A stretch of DNA of 64,000 bases, from contig VICG01000003.1 of assembly GCA_008692225.1 (NCBI GenBank), forward strand, positions 2,721,501 through 2,785,500, read 5' to 3'. Below are positions 1 to 14,823 of the stretch, piece by piece. The position numbers and the translations under genes are program-made. Position 1 is the first letter of the stretch; each line of letters begins with the position of its first letter. This stretch comes from Monilinia fructicola. Lineage: Eukaryota; Ascomycota; Leotiomycetes; Helotiales; Sclerotiniaceae. Under the pieces are notes generated by a model, which saw nothing but the letters and a program-made list of their open reading frames with translations, was not told the DNA's origin and searched no databases.

Positions 1-2080
1 GATGGTTTGAATTGGAACCGATATTGTGATCAGCCGCTGATGACATTGGCGCCGGGACTAAATTACGTGCTAAAGTGGCTATCATACGGTATCATAAGAT
101 ACATGATTGCTGATATGGGATAGATAATACTTTGTATTCATTGGCATCATCCCTTCCATGAATGCATTCGAGAAAAATGCCGACAGGCCAAACAAATGCT
201 CATTTTCAAAAGTTGATTTTCAGCTCAAAGCCAAGACATCTGGATCTTTCCATTCAATCAATTCGACTTCAATAATCGTTACACAAACCCTTACTCACGT
301 AACATATTTTCCGTTTCTTTTTTCCTTCTTGGCTTGTTCACCCTTACGATATGAAGCTGTAGTACAGTACCCAGCTTAGAGTCTTAGACCCATAGGGCGA
401 AAAAGAAGGCTGAATCTCTGCACACTGTTGCATGCGCGCGGGATGTCCAAGCGAAACACGAGGTGTTGTATCACAACACTTGTCCATTTTTAGGATGAAC
501 GTCGCCAACGTCCGTTGATCGGTTCGGGATATGTTTGGGCTGTATGGGTTTGGGTGGCGGTCTCAATTAAGTGCACATGGAGATACGATTTTTTCTCTTA
601 TGATTGCGTATGCACACGGCGGTACTGTATTTGCTTGGCTACATGTGAGTTTACATTGTCTTTCGCTAATGGAGTTAGACAATCGGCTGGTCAGCCTTAG
701 ACACGTTGAAGGGGGCAATACTGTATGTGTTGCATGTGGATAATGTCGGGTAGGGCTTTCGGTATATGTACGGACGGGGCTCGATATTATTGTTGGTGCT
801 ACATGAATTACAGAGTAGATTATCCTTGAGTCAGGCAGGAGCTTCAAAGCGGATATCTTTTGTCTACTCATGAAGTTGTTGTGGTCTTTTTGTTGAGATA
901 TCTCTGTATCAAATAAACATCAAGACAATAATCGAGTCTAATATTCAAACTTAGCTGGCTGTCATCACTCTTTGGCAGACACAGCAAACTCAACGTTTCA
1001 TCGTCGTGCAATCATTTAATGAGGCGTACGTGATATCATCATTCTTCTTCCTTGAGTCTTGCACAACTTCTCAGGCCATTGATTGCATCGATTTGAAATA
1101 CAAACACGTGTAGGTCAATAACAACTCTCTGATCACTTCGCACTACCAGCCTTGCAGTTTCGGAGATATAACCTAATAATACCCGAAATCCTTCCCCAGT
1201 TTCCCCCTGAAAAAACTCAATCTCATCTCGTCCACCTGCATCTGTTGAATGACTTGAATCTACACGGTCAAAAAGTATATACTGTAGTAACTGTACCATC
1301 TCCTGGCCCGTACTCGGCCCGATGGAAAATTCTCATGCTCGTGCTATTCAGCAGGTCTCATGCTGTAACATGGATATGTATGATTAAGGATTCGATCATT
1401 CGAGGGATAGATGCAATCCATGTAACGTCTCCTGACTACTTTCTCTCTCTCTCTCTTCACGTAAAGGACTAGCTAGTTAGAGCACATGCGCACAAATGAT
1501 ACTCCAACTCTACGCACCATGTGTATAGGACCGTATTATCTGCCGCTGTTTAACCAAACATCAGACTATCGAAACACACAAGACATCACAACATCTTGTA
1601 AAAGAAAATACGTCTTCGCGCAAAGTCTTGGTGAAATGAACTTCGTCCGCCATGCCGTTTTCTAGGGCTGGTTTTGACTTTGGCCTAAGGCATAAGAAAG
1701 GATGGCTCGGAGTCTCGGCTCCGATATTTAACCGGTAAGGCGGGGATGAAGAGTGAAGAACAATTTGGAATTTTCTAAATGTAGACGCAAGTTTGAAGAA
1801 GGAAACCTTGAGACTGCATACCAATAAGAAAAGATTTCATCACCTGATTATCATTGGTCAAGCTTCCCCCTTTTCCGATTCTATTCACTCTGGAGTATAA
1901 GCGAGAATTTGAGATTGTTTGATTTGATACTTCAAATTTGGGCGCAGAGCTTGTGTGATCACGGTGGCAACATCAGCATCAACATCATCATCAACAATAG
2001 CAGCGGGTTCACCGGGTTTAGTGAGTAGTCAGCTACAGGAACAGATACGGAAAGTGAGAGGGTTGAGACAGAATCTTAAG
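1..2080. other. intergenic region, no supported gene
   Basis: No reading frame here has a recognisable family, a conserved motif or a convincing exon chain. The open frames are short, overlap on both strands and have poor composition. The last few hundred bases, with CT-rich stretches and the TCA-rich run around 1970-2000, are probably the promoter and 5' leader of the YVH1 gene that starts at 2081. Confidence 0.5.
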
Positions 2081-3670
2081 ATGAATATAGAACCATCCAG
2101 AATCCCAGGGGAGGATGAGTTGTATGTTGGGGGGTATGTACCTTTTTCTTACAGTCAAGCATTGGCTCTGTGCACGTGATACGATTTTGTGTGCTCACAT
2201 TCCTTGGGATTGTTTCTATCTACCATTCTTATCAGATGTTATATCTTAATGAGAGAACAGGAAGGCAAATCTAACAAATGAATAAATAGTATTGTCTCAT
2301 TGACGGAAAACTCCCTCCAAAAGAATAATATCACGCATATCGTCAGTGTTCTGAAATATGATTTCAAGAACTTCAATATCGACTGGAAGAAGTACAAGCA
2401 ACTCCAGATCGAGGTTGATGATGTTGAGGACGAGAATTTGCTCGGGGAATTTGAGAGGACGGGAGCTTGGATCGAGGAGGCGTTGAAGGGTAGTGGGAAG
2501 ACTGAGGGGGGGGAAGAAAAGGAAGCAGAGGGAGATGAAGAGGAGAGGAAGAAAGGTGCTGTACTTGTTCACTGGTGAGTTGAAATGTTTTATTATGTTG
2601 ATCCGGACGTGGTTCGAAGGAAATAGTGGTTTTTCCATCATTCTTGTAGACAAGAGAGTTGTTTATCACGAGATTGGAAACGGAGAAGTCAAGTGATATT
2701 TGGCTATCTTCCAACAATCCGCCATATCTTCTACCGATCTATACCAAACAAAATCTAATTAGGTGGCCAGTGCAATGGGACGCTCCCGCTCGGTAACGAT
2801 TTTGATTGCTTATCTTCTCCGCCAATATCCCTCACTCACACCAGCTACCGCCCTCGCCCAAATTCAACAATCACGTCCTTTCGCAGAGCCTAACGATGGA
2901 TTCATGGCACAGCTCCAACTTTACCACGAAATGGGTTGTCCAAGAAACATAGATGAACAGCCCAAATATCAACGATGGTTGTACCAAAGAGAGGTAGAGT
3001 TAGCTGTTGCAACTGGGGGGCGGCCTGATTGGGTACGATTTGAGGATGAGGAGGAGCAGGATGGACAGAAAGGCGATGGAAAGGAAAGAGAAAGGGAAAT
3101 TAGGTGTAGGATGTGTCGGTAAGCTTACGCCCCCTATATTTTCTTTACCTTTCTCAACTATCTCAGCATACGTTATGGTTGTTATTCAAGAGGAAAGAGG
3201 TATACACAATAAACTAACAACCCGCCAGCCGCACACTTGCCACAACCCCCTATCTAATTCCCCACATCCCCAATTCCAAACCCACATCTACTCCCACCTC
3301 TCTCATAAACCCCCAAACCACCCCCATCTCCTCCCTACCCCCTTCTCCGCACCATAGTACATGCACCCATCATTTCCTGCACCCCCTCTCTTGGATGCGT
3401 CCTGAACTCGACCTCGGAGTTCTCTCTGGGCGCCTTGAATGCCCTAATCAAAAATGCCGAGCCCAAGTAGGTAAATACGCGTGGCAAGGCATGAGATGCA
3501 GTTGTGGAGTTTGGGTATGTCCGGCTTTCAGTTTGTTGAAGGGCAGATGTGATGAAGTTACAGTTGGGAAGAGAGTCGAGGCGGGTAGCGGAGGCGCAGG
3601 AGGGATTAGGCTACCCCCTGGCATGAGGGGGAGGGGAAGTACGGTGGAGAGGGAGAAGGGGAGTTTGTGA
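2081..3670 (+). CDS. YVH1: Dual-specificity phosphatase Yvh1
   Basis: Exons 2081-2133, 2290-2574, 2771-3118 and 3229-3670, all with GT-AG introns, give 375 aa, close to yeast Yvh1 (364). Family role: dual-specificity phosphatase needed for release of Mrt4 from pre-60S ribosomes, with a zinc-binding C-terminus. The N-terminus has the typical IPGEDELYVGG. The catalytic signature HCAMGRSRS is assembled across intron 2, whose junction splits the catalytic Cys codon (TG|T). The C-terminal zinc module is visible as CRMCRRTLA, a CTHHF...WM segment, CPNQKC and CSCGVWVCPAF. The insert after residue 90 is Glu/Lys-rich, and exon 4 has a long Pro/Ser/Thr linker before the zinc residues. The start is the first in-frame ATG; the frame stays open to 1955 only through a GTG. 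No frameshift or missing key residue. Confidence 0.92.
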
Positions 3671-6266
3671 GTTGGTGGAGATGGGGATGGGGACGTGAAA
3701 AGCCAGTCTGGGACTTACTTCTTGGAAGTTTGTCTTGTCACGGCACTGAGAACGAGTACGAGATGCGATACGAGATAAGGCAAGATTAGATTGTGGAATC
3801 ACGGGTATGGCGCATTTCATCATGTTTGTATTGCCAATACTACGAGATACATACCTAGTACATACATGCATTGTTTGAAGAACCTTAATCCCCACCCCAA
3901 CAGATTTCGGATATGCAATTCCTCAGCAAAAGGTTAGATAGATACGAATAAGGATGAACAGACACGATACATTCAATCGGAATTTCCGGGTCACAAAAGG
4001 TTAAAAAAAAAGGTCAAAGTAGTATTTGCGGAACGTCCGACGCGCGAGAGATCCTGACCTGTATGATGTAGGGTTGGGTCTGTGCTAGACGGAGGTATGG
4101 ATTATGGGTGTAGGATTGCGGCGCATGTGTGTAGATGCAGGATGGACAGGTCTAGATGATTATACTGTGGGTATAGAGATTTTTTCGATTGGGTGGACAT
4201 TGAGTGTAACCGTCTAATTCATCAAATTTTCAGGAAGTTTGGTAATGTGTAATTTATAATTTGTTTGCTTTGTGTGTATCATATGGGCTTAATATATGTA
4301 AGGTAGCGGCTGTGGTGGTTAAGTTTTGTTTTGAGAGTTTGGAAGCGGCTGTGGACAATATAGCAGATGACGTTATGCTGCAAGAGCACGATATATAATG
4401 TAATTCTACCTTCCTTTCTAATAAGCCGCTCTGTACGAATCCATTCGTAAACCCTGGGATTCCCCTCATTCTTACCAGTACCCCTGCTCTCAGTAAGCCA
4501 CACACACCATCATTTCCATTTGTCGTGTGAAAGAACAAAAGAAAATCTCAGATGTACCTCAACGGCGTAGCATTATTGGCTCCACTCTTCACGCGTAACG
4601 TTCCAACTTCAACCAAGTTGTCGGGTCCGTATATGCTTACATACCGTGTGATTAAGGCAAACTTGCAGCAGTGAGGACAGGAGTTTGCAAGTTTCGCTGG
4701 AATTTGTGATAGAGGTGAGGCGAGATGGATGGATATTGAGGATGACTCAGCTTGGGCGAGACAGAATGGGACGGATATGTTAAGTTCCGTAAGCGGAACG
4801 GAGGACGAACGAACGGATGCGAATGCGAAATACGTGTACCTCAAAACAGGAAGGGAAGGACCAAAAGTTGGAGTTGTGTGTGTAGGAGAATGCCCACATG
4901 CATGCAAGTCAGCCGTATGATATGCAAACTATTGTGTAAAATGTGATAAAAATACGGAAGGCTTCCTCTCGCCGTGGAATTCCCGAAATGAGCACTTTAC
5001 CGGCAGGAGGCACGCTTGAGCATACATACATGAATGTACGTACAATGGCCGACATAGGAAAGGTGAGCCGACTTCATGTTTGATTACTCTGCAAGACATC
5101 TCTGCATCTGGCGAATAATGCCACTGCTGATGAGAGAATAACCAGGGGCGGCATTGCATTGTTAGATCTGTGGGGTAAGAGGATGTGAACTTTTGTTCAA
5201 CCGTCTGAGAGCCAACTTGTAATCAACGCGTGAGAATCAGATAAGCATTCAATTGGATCTGGATGTCATCTTAAACGCCTTATGACTGGTAAGGTTAAGA
5301 TCACCGAAACCACGAGACGGACCGGTCCAGCAAGCTAAGGCAAGATTTGAGTTCAGGCTAGATATTCTTTTGGAAGTGAGAAGCGAAGCTGACAACTAAG
5401 TGAGCAACTGGTGAGGGCACCACAAATGGTATACCAAAGTTGGGGTGAGCGGCTGTTCTCAAGGATTTCGAAGGCTGAAAATAAGCACTAACAACAAATT
5501 TTCAAGCGAGATAGTGGATGTGGAAAAGTAATATTGTAGTGAAAGTAAAGAACTTAGTGTGATAGCTTCCTTTAGCTTGAGATAAGCAAGTTTCCTTATT
5601 CGATACATGTAAGCATGTACCTCTGCGGCGTTTTGTACGAGGTAGGCAGTTGCGGGATGATACCGCCTTTCACTCGGCCGCCTGCTAAGAAACATACCGT
5701 TCGGTTCAGCCTGGCAACTGCCGTGAGGAGTAGATCGATGAGGCTTTATTTCTGGGATAAAATTACAGGGAGAATATGATTGCCCCAATGAATATCAATT
5801 CATCTATGCTTGACTCTAACTCAAATGCATTGACTACCTTCCCAACCGGTCGATCATTATGCAGTCAGCATGAAGACCTCGTGAACATACGATGCTGCAA
5901 CTATCCCTAGCCGTAAATTATATGACGTGTACGAGGCCGGCCCTACCAGTCGAAGTGAGTCCATAAAACTCATGTGTTACATCCGTCGGCCAACATACCA
6001 AGAATGAGTAAATCTTGCGCAAGGGTGAACGTCTGACTGTATTCATGTGAAATTCTGGCATAATAGTTTGCTCCCTTAACTATTCCATGCTTGTAAGTAT
6101 AAAATTGAATAGCCTTGGCGAGTGCGGTCCGACGCCCCTGATTCTGGTGCTTGTGACATTCAGAACCATGACAGTCACGTGAAATATTGATACTTTGGCG
6201 ATCCAGTCGAGGATGTATTCTGCTCCAGCTCAAGTAAGGTCGTTGATTACTTGAGATGTTTCCGAT
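3671..6266. other. intergenic region, no supported gene
   Basis: About 2.6 kb between YVH1 and VFA1. Small open frames occur on both strands, but none shows a domain, a consistent exon chain or plausible composition. The part just after 3670 is the YVH1 3' flank; the part before 6267 is the VFA1 3' flank. Confidence 0.5.
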
Positions 6267-6941
6267 TCAAGGAAAACCTTTGGGGACTTGTGGAAATAGA
6301 TTCGGGTTTTGAAACCTTTCACGATTTCGCTTTGCAATTTCAGCCTGCTTCTTTTTGTCGAGCCTCTGTTGATAGAGTGCCTTTTTGAGGGAAAATACTC
6401 GAGGTTCCTCATCCGGTGTTGAAATTTGAGCTGGCGACGAGGCAGCATCAGATTTCTTCTAAAGATTCAAGAGAAATCTCAGTAGGTATAAATTCATGAA
6501 TGGCTAGGCATCATGCATACCTTTTCATCGGTCTTCTTTTCATCTTCTTTCCCATCGTCCTTTTTATCCTTACTATCTTTCTCCTTTTCGTCCTTATCTG
6601 CAGCTTCTTTCTCTTTTTGCTTCTTTCTCTTCTGCTTCTCTTCGAATTCCTGCTTCACACGTTCAATTTCATCATCCATTTCTTTCTTTTTCTTGGCAGC
6701 AAGTGCAGCCTCATCTATGATGGGTGTAGCAAATCCTTTATCCTTCAAATGTGATGGGCATACATAAAAAAAGTCCTGAGAGAAATTGCTGAGCGATCAA
6801 CTTTACAAATGGAATGATACTATTCACCTTGTTCTCTGGAGTTATCAGGACACTTGCACTAGGTTTGTAGCAGATCTCACAAGGCTTGGAAGCAGTTTCA
6901 GCCACCTTACGGTGAGTCCAGATATTGGGAAACGAAGCCAT
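6267..6941 (-). CDS. VFA1: Vps4-associated protein 1 (Vfa1-like)
   Basis: Three exons on the minus strand: 6941-6828, 6775-6521 and 6458-6267, with introns of 52 and 62 nt, giving 186 aa. Vfa1 binds the AAA-ATPase Vps4 and stimulates it in endosomal (ESCRT-III) recycling. The N-terminus carries a treble-clef-like zinc module: KPCEICYKP, then DFFYVCPSHL across intron 1. Next comes a long charged Lys/Glu/Asp helix (about residues 55-125), then the conserved C-terminal stretch with RVFSLKKALYQQRLDKK and a final PNLFPQVPKGFP, characteristic of the family. I chose the ATG at 6941 because its context (A at -3, G at +4) is better than that of the in-frame ATG at 6953, which would add four residues. 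It is divergent from ARG4, with about 400 bp between them. Confidence 0.87.
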
Positions 6942-6953
6942 ATTCGAAGACAT

Positions 6954-7339
6954 AGATCAACACCCAAAACTCAACGGTTTGTGCTTTCTTATTCACAAAG
7001 GAGGTCTTCGACTCTCTTATTAGACCTGGGGGGGAGGTTGATATAAAACAGCAATTGATGAGTTGTCGTGTACCGTAATCTTCAAAAGTGGGAGACGTGA
7101 ATGATAGGGCGGAGAATGCGGGCGCTAGTAAGGATTAATGAAGCACCGACCTCCGATTTCAGGAACCCCTCATCATTTTTTTATCTACAATCGCAACATT
7201 ATTATCAAATAGTTTCCTAGCATTTCCTTTCTTGAGTCCATTTCAAAGCAAGATATACCTGTTCCTTGTGACAACAAGGTCTTGTTTCATATACAATTGA
7301 ACAACCATTGTGGTCAGATTCCTTCAGCTTCTCTCAATT
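6954..7339. promoter_or_regulatory. shared divergent promoter VFA1/ARG4
   Basis: About 390 bp separate the start of VFA1 (minus strand) from that of ARG4 (plus strand), so both promoters must lie here. CT-rich and A-rich stretches are present. I cannot assign a specific transcription-factor site with confidence. Confidence 0.45.
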
Positions 7340-9055
<1,716 letters not shown>

Positions 9056-12000
9056 ATCTGGAGAATAAAAATGATGAAATGAGCTGGTTCAATATGTCTT
9101 GCGCTATGCAATAATATAGTGCATTGTTAGTATCAATGCTAGATCTGTCTATTGCGATTTGTTTTAGAGGAAGCTTGGCGCAGAAATATTTTAACGAGAA
9201 TAATTGATACCATGAATGCATAAAGAGTCACAAAATGCAAGACATTTCGATTTTCAATGATTCATCCACATATTTTTTGCCACGGCCTATTGCTGTTGCC
9301 AGTGTTTCTTTTAAACTTGTGCGGTACATACTATCTATCCTAGGTATTGTGAGAGCTTTTTGAAGTGAATACACTCTGCGAATATTTTCCGTCCCTACAC
9401 TTCTTGAAGAAAGAAAAGGCAGACACTGTTTGTGACATTCTACAAGATCGCCTTCAGGCCTTATAGAGTAAGGTCCCAGAAGAACGTAATGGATGCCGCA
9501 ATCAGGTACGATTTCTTGTGATATTTTGCTGGCCTTGAATATTGTATTTAAGCAAGATGGGATGCAAGAAACCAGCCACTTAAACTCTACATGATCCAGT
9601 CTGCTGACACTATCAGGTATTTGTCATTTTCTCCTTTCACATTTCATTCCGATCTATGCTCTTCCCGTCCCGACCTTATCGTGTCATTTAGATGATTCCG
9701 ACAACACTCGTTCCTGGTGGTTGTGAAGCTTTCTCTCATTATTTCCAGGGTTCTCGATAACTCTTCACCATTAAGGTTCCTCGCCTAGCAATTTGTTCCC
9801 CTTTCCTGAGTCTAAAAAGAATTTGAATCTATTAGGGACTTACGTCTCAAATGCTTCTGCTCTTACCTCCATAGTTCTGAAGTCAACTTGAATCAATTAG
9901 AATGTTTGCCTCGCATTATTTTGTCATACTTATAATACAAGAAAGAGTATTCGGGTTTTGAACAAATTCTCGTCTCGGCCCTTCATCTGATCTCGAGTTT
10001 TTCATACTTTAGCTTGGGCACGTTCAGCAGTCTTGGTCTTTAGGTTGCCCTCACTACCCTCAAATATAGAGCACAGATTATGCACCACCGTAGACTTGCA
10101 ACGCTGTCCACCCCCAACCTTCCTCCCGCAATCGTAGATAAACCACCCAAAGTCCAATTGAGACCTCTACAATCTTCAAGGTTGTCTTATATCGTCTCAA
10201 TTCATTAGGTACAGATGGGAAACCGAATCTATTTCGGCTCCATGAATTAAGTGAATATGTGCCGCAACATAATTAGTGAGTGATGTCGTCAACCTCTCGC
10301 AATCATAACGTTTTTCTTCAACCTCTATCCCAAGCCCCACTTTCTTTGTATCCTGTTCGGCAACAAATTACTATTTACCCTAACACCTGTACACCTGTAG
10401 CTCCTCTCAAGCTGAGCATTGTTCATCATTCGTCTAATTAACGGCTTGTCAGTTTCGTGTCACATTCAACCCAACATTCCATTGTCTCCGTAGTTTGACT
10501 GTTTCGATTAACGACATCCTTTCTACATCTTACGATATGCGCAAGAAATGATTGTCTTTGCGCCCCCGGCAAAACCTTTCAGATGGACGCCGCTCAGATC
10601 CCTCAAGGAACCGGTCGGACCTCGTTACTCCAGCCACTACTAGGTGTTGAAGAATGAAGCATATTCATGCAGATATATGTCAAGATGATGGATTGACTGA
10701 TAACTCTGTGACTTTAGGACATCATTTGTTGATATAACTATCAAAGTGGGCGGATGCCTCCGCAGAAGAAGTCAAGCACATCGGTGACTTGTCTGAAGAA
10801 ATTATATACTCATTTTCAAAACCTGTCGGTCGGCACTTGTATGCAGATGATCATATTCTCTTCATAGAGATTACCAACCTTGCTACAATGCATTACATCA
10901 TCCCGCAAAGTACGCGAGCGTATTTCATGCTGTTCTTCCGAGGGACGACCTATTCAAAAAGGTCTCGGATTGCGTGCTCGGGACGTCGACATTGGAGAAT
11001 GATATTTTTCTTTACGTCTCTCAGCAATGTAATCCTTTGTGCATCCCCGTTAGATTAACTATGACGATCATTAACCATTGACTGGCACGCTACGCTGGAA
11101 AAGATTAAGAAAACACACATCATCACGATCTCCCTAGGGACGCAAACACACGAGCTAGGTGCCAAACCATCCCATCCACTTATCACATTCAAGTCAAAGC
11201 CGCATGATGACACTACAGAGAACGTTTCTCAACTCGTTTTTGAGAATAACTAAACCCAGGTACTTTGCAAGAATCGCGATTGCAGTGCCACTACCCTAAC
11301 CCCCGCCCGTGAATCCTCAAACAACATCAAGCGCTTCATAATGAACGTGCACTCCAATAAATCTACCAGAACCACCCGTCCTCGCATATCTCGATGCCGC
11401 CAACGTCGATGACCGGCGCGGCATAATCAATGAAAGGAGAGCCTGCCAAGGCTCTGACGGAACCTGACGCGGTCCGAGAAAAATGCTAGACCCAGATACA
11501 GCGAGGTCACGATAGGGTTTCCAAGCTCTGTGAGGGATTGAGGTTGACAAGACGCGCACAGAATTGGCAAGTTAGATAGGATGGTGCAGCAACAAGAGCC
11601 GAAGCCGCTCGACTGAGATCTTCATGATCAAGCCCCCAGAAGTTATTAAGGATAAGTAGAGTATTCAGTCATCTAAAATGAATTCGGGATGGAGCGCGAA
11701 ATTGAGTTTGATGAGTTCGTAGAGGTGGACTGGGGGTGTATCATATTTCACATCTTGCGTTGTCTATTATTCACCTCTCATAGCTCAAATCCTGCACTGG
11801 GTGCTTACGTGGATCCAGTTGTATGTCTCAGCCGAACTAGATCGCAGGTTTGTTTGTTATAATATTTCAAGTAGTTTACTTGTTTCAACTTCAAGTCATG
11901 GGTGTGTTCATGGTGTGTTTAATGGAATGATCTCATCTCATGTCGAAAGTTCTGTATTTAGTTGTTGTCTGTCTCGCTTGGAAAAGGGGCGTCGGTCTAG

Positions 12001-12202
12001 ATTTCGTCTGATAATTTCTAGGTCTTCCTCGCACACCTTTAAAACAACCGGACGGGGTAGAAGTTGAAAGGTGTTTGCAATATCACCTCAAATTTATTTA
12101 CTAGCTGCAAGGATATCATCTACAAGCTCACTCGCGAACCTTTATTAATCGTTCTCCTTCATAATTGCTCCCACCCCTATTGAATGAGTGGCCACCTCCG
12201 AA
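9056..12202. other. 3.1 kb gap, no supported gene
   Basis: Between ARG4 and MVD1, which converge on it. GC content is ordinary rather than AT-saturated, and open frames are short. The longest plus-strand frame (about 10789-11058) and a minus-strand frame (11317-11559) look coding-like in places, but neither carries a motif I recognise nor joins to neighbours through credible introns. It could be a decayed gene, a fast-evolving gene with several small exons, or plain spacer. Confidence 0.45.
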
Positions 12203-13472
12203 TTATGCACTCAAATGTTTATCTGTCTTCTCAGGTCCCCCACCAACACCAGTCAAAATGATTCTACTAACGCCGTCCTTCAAGACCTTCTGCGCCCTCT
12301 CATCAATATGCTCCGCATTCTTGACCTCCACTTCCTTTCCTTCCCATCCGTCCACACCCTGAAGCACACTCTTCAACGAACCAGCGACAGCCCCCAAATT
12401 CTCCTCCTCGAAATAGATAACAGCATTTGGGCCTGCATCGAAAGTATAGGCCGCAACGATCTTTCCAGCCGCCTTGTTAATATCCTCTACGGCTCTGATC
12501 GCTGCCCTACTAACATCATTCAGATAGAAAATGGGCGGGAAGGTATCCAAACAAGTTGCGTGGAAACTATTACTATCCATCATGGTAACTTTAGCGAACC
12601 CCTCAAAATCTTTCTCCTTGATAGCTCGTTCCATTTCCTTCATGTGTTCAGGAACCACATTTTCCGCTCTCTGTTTGAAGAGTTTCGACGTCGCTACTGT
12701 GATTTGCATGCCAGAGGTACTCGAAACGCCCTTCTTCTCCGCAGACACTACAAGAATGAGAGCGCGCATAGTGGGCCAGTGGGAAGCAGGTGCTACTTCC
12801 ACTGCCACGGAATCAGACCCATCATCTTTTTGGCCCATTTCCCAAGCAACATAACCTCCAAACAAAGAACGACAAGCCGAACCGCTTCCTTGTCTCGCGA
12901 TTCTTGAAAGTTCGGTAGGATTGGATTCTAATTCATATAGATTTGCGATTGCCCTGACGAGCGCAGCGAAGCCCGCAGCAGAAGATGCGAGACCTGCAGC
13001 GGTGGGGAAATTGTTTTCCGAGATGATTTTGAGGTGATGGGAGGAGAGTTTTGGGAGGGAAGAATCGGATTGTTCAAGGGCAGAACGTAGAGAGCGGAGT
13101 TCACGGAAACAGGCTTGTGTGCGAGCGTTGGAAATATCTTGGGGAGAGCCATTGAGGAGGAGGGAATCTTCGGTGAAGGTGGGGGAGCAGGTAGCTGTAG
13201 TATGGGTGCGAAGGTCATTTTGGGAGAGAGTCACAGAGATGGAGGAATTCGTTGGGAGGTTCAGTTTTGCGTCGCGTTTTCCCCAGTATCTAGTATGTGT
13301 TAGTTGGGGTTTGATGAGAGGGATAATGCGATAAGTAGAGGGTGAGGAAGGAGAGGGAGAGCTCGTGGTTGTAGCTGTAGCTGTAGCTGAAGTGTAGCTG
13401 CTTTACTTACTTGACGACTGCGATATTAACTGGAGCCGTTGTACTGGCTTGATAAACCTTTGTGTCTGCCAT
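12203..13472 (-). CDS. MVD1: Diphosphomevalonate decarboxylase
   Basis: Exon 1 is 13472-13411 and exon 2 is 13289-12203, separated by a 121-nt intron that splits the Lys codon in VVK|YWGKRD; 382 aa. The enzyme (ERG19 in yeast) is a GHMP-fold protein that converts mevalonate diphosphate to isopentenyl diphosphate, feeding sterol and isoprenoid synthesis. Family marks: TAPVNIAVVKYWGKRD at the N-terminus, the phosphate-binding loop PTAAGLASSAAG at about residues 116-127, GSGSACRSLFGG, and the catalytic Asp in FDAGPNAV (about D305). It ends in TGVGGGPEKTDK plus a few residues, shorter than some fungal relatives, whose tails run a little further. It is divergent from the haem lyase gene, with a 454-bp gap between the start codons. 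Confidence 0.95.
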
Positions 13473-13926
13473 TGTGATAGATAGAAATGTGAATTGAAGA
13501 TAAAATATTAGAATTAGAATTAGAATTTGCTTTTATGTTGAAGAGAAATTCCGATTTATTTATTTTCAATAGTCTCTCATCTAGGAAATTAAAGTCCCTC
13601 CAGCTCCCTATTATTGAACAACAAAATCCCAGTCAAAGTCCCTTTTAGTTCTCAACCCACCGACGGAGCAGATACTGTACGTAGCGAAATAGCCAAAAGC
13701 GGTCAGCATATATCAATCGGGAAAAGTATAATCCGCTGGACAGGGTGCAAGGATAAAAAGAGATGACTAATCAATAAACATCATCTCAAAGCTCAAGGCA
13801 AAATAATATTTTGAGCTTCACTCATTAATATCAATTGCAAATTATTCACACTATTCACATTGTTCTCAACAACCACCCCTCACACCCCTCATAAAGAAAC
13901 TTACAATAGCCACCACACCACCAAAA
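13473..13926. promoter_or_regulatory. shared divergent promoter MVD1/CYC3
   Basis: A 454-bp gap lies between the start of MVD1 (minus) and the haem lyase (plus). It contains AT-rich leader sequence near both starts and CCAC/CACC-rich sequence at 13870-13920 just before the haem lyase ATG. No specific operator is assignable by eye. Confidence 0.45.
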
Positions 13927-14823
13927 ATGTCCAAAGGTGATGCTTCAACAACTCAAGGAATAGAAGCATGTCCCGTCGATCATGCAACACGCTCCGCATG
14001 GCTAAAGAATAATTCCACCAAACCTCCTTTCCCAGGTGCCACCCCTCCCTCGAAACAAGGCCCAAGTTGCGATTCCTCAACCGTTGATCAAACCCCTCCT
14101 CCCGCACATACCCCCTCGAGTTTCCTCTCTCGACTATTTTTCTGGGACAATTCATCTTCCACGCCCTCCCAGCCTCCATCCTCGCCCAAATCCCCATCCA
14201 CCGCACAACCCCGCCTCGGCCTCGACCGCGAAATCTCCACCATTCCCCGAGCCTCTCCCACCCCAGAAGATACCACCACCTCCTCCTCTCACCCCGCAAA
14301 CTCCGAGTCCGAATCCGGCGTCTCCTCATCCGGAAACTGGATTTATCCGAGCGAGAAAATGTTCTTCGAAGCCATGAAGCGCAAGGGTCATCAGTCTGAT
14401 GCCGCGGATATGAAAACCATCGTGCCAATCCACAATGCGGTCAACGAGCGGGCGTGGAAAGAGATCAAGGAGTGGGAAGCGGGATGGGGCAGTGAGAAGT
14501 ATGATATCCTTGGATGTTATGTGATGAGTATCAATTGACACGACCATAGGTGCGGTGGCCCCCGTCTGCATTCCTTCCTCGGACTTTCTCAGACGCTTTC
14601 TCCCAAAGCTCGCATCAATACGCTCTTGGGTTACACTGCGCCCTTTGACCGACATGACTGGGTGGTTGACCGGTGCGGCAAGAGAGTAGAATATATCATA
14701 GATTTCTACGCGGGCAAAGCTTCTCCCGATGGGAATGGAAAGTTGAATTTCTTTCTCGATGTTCGCCCCAAGTTGAATACATTGGAGGGATGGAAGATGA
14801 GAGCATGGAAGTTGTTGAACTAG
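13927..14823 (+). CDS. CYC3: Holocytochrome c synthase (cytochrome c haem lyase)
   Basis: Exons 13927-14498 and 14550-14823 with a 51-nt intron splitting a Lys codon; 281 aa. The family attaches haem to the CXXCH motif of apocytochrome c (or c1) in the mitochondrial intermembrane space. A haem-regulatory CPV motif sits at residues 15-17 (EACPVDH). A Pro/Ser-rich low-complexity spacer follows to about residue 135. The catalytic core begins with NWIYPSEKMFFEAMKRKG and VPIHNAVNERAWKEI; H169 matches the haem-binding His of human HCCS. Exon 2 has CGGPRLHSFLGL, FDRHDWVVDRCG and VEYIIDFY, followed by the DVRPKLNT segment. Only one CPV motif is seen, whereas some relatives have two. Whether it serves c or c1 cannot be settled from this sequence. 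Confidence 0.94.

Noticed and set aside
1955..2080. upstream extension of YVH1 from 1955
   Set aside because: It would need a GTG start; the product begins in family style at the ATG 2081.
2297..2717. minus-strand frames of 114-118 aa
   Set aside because: Antisense shadows of YVH1 exon 2 and intron 2.
13901..14428. 175-aa minus-strand frame
   Set aside because: Antisense to the haem lyase gene, whose plus-strand product is clearly recognised.
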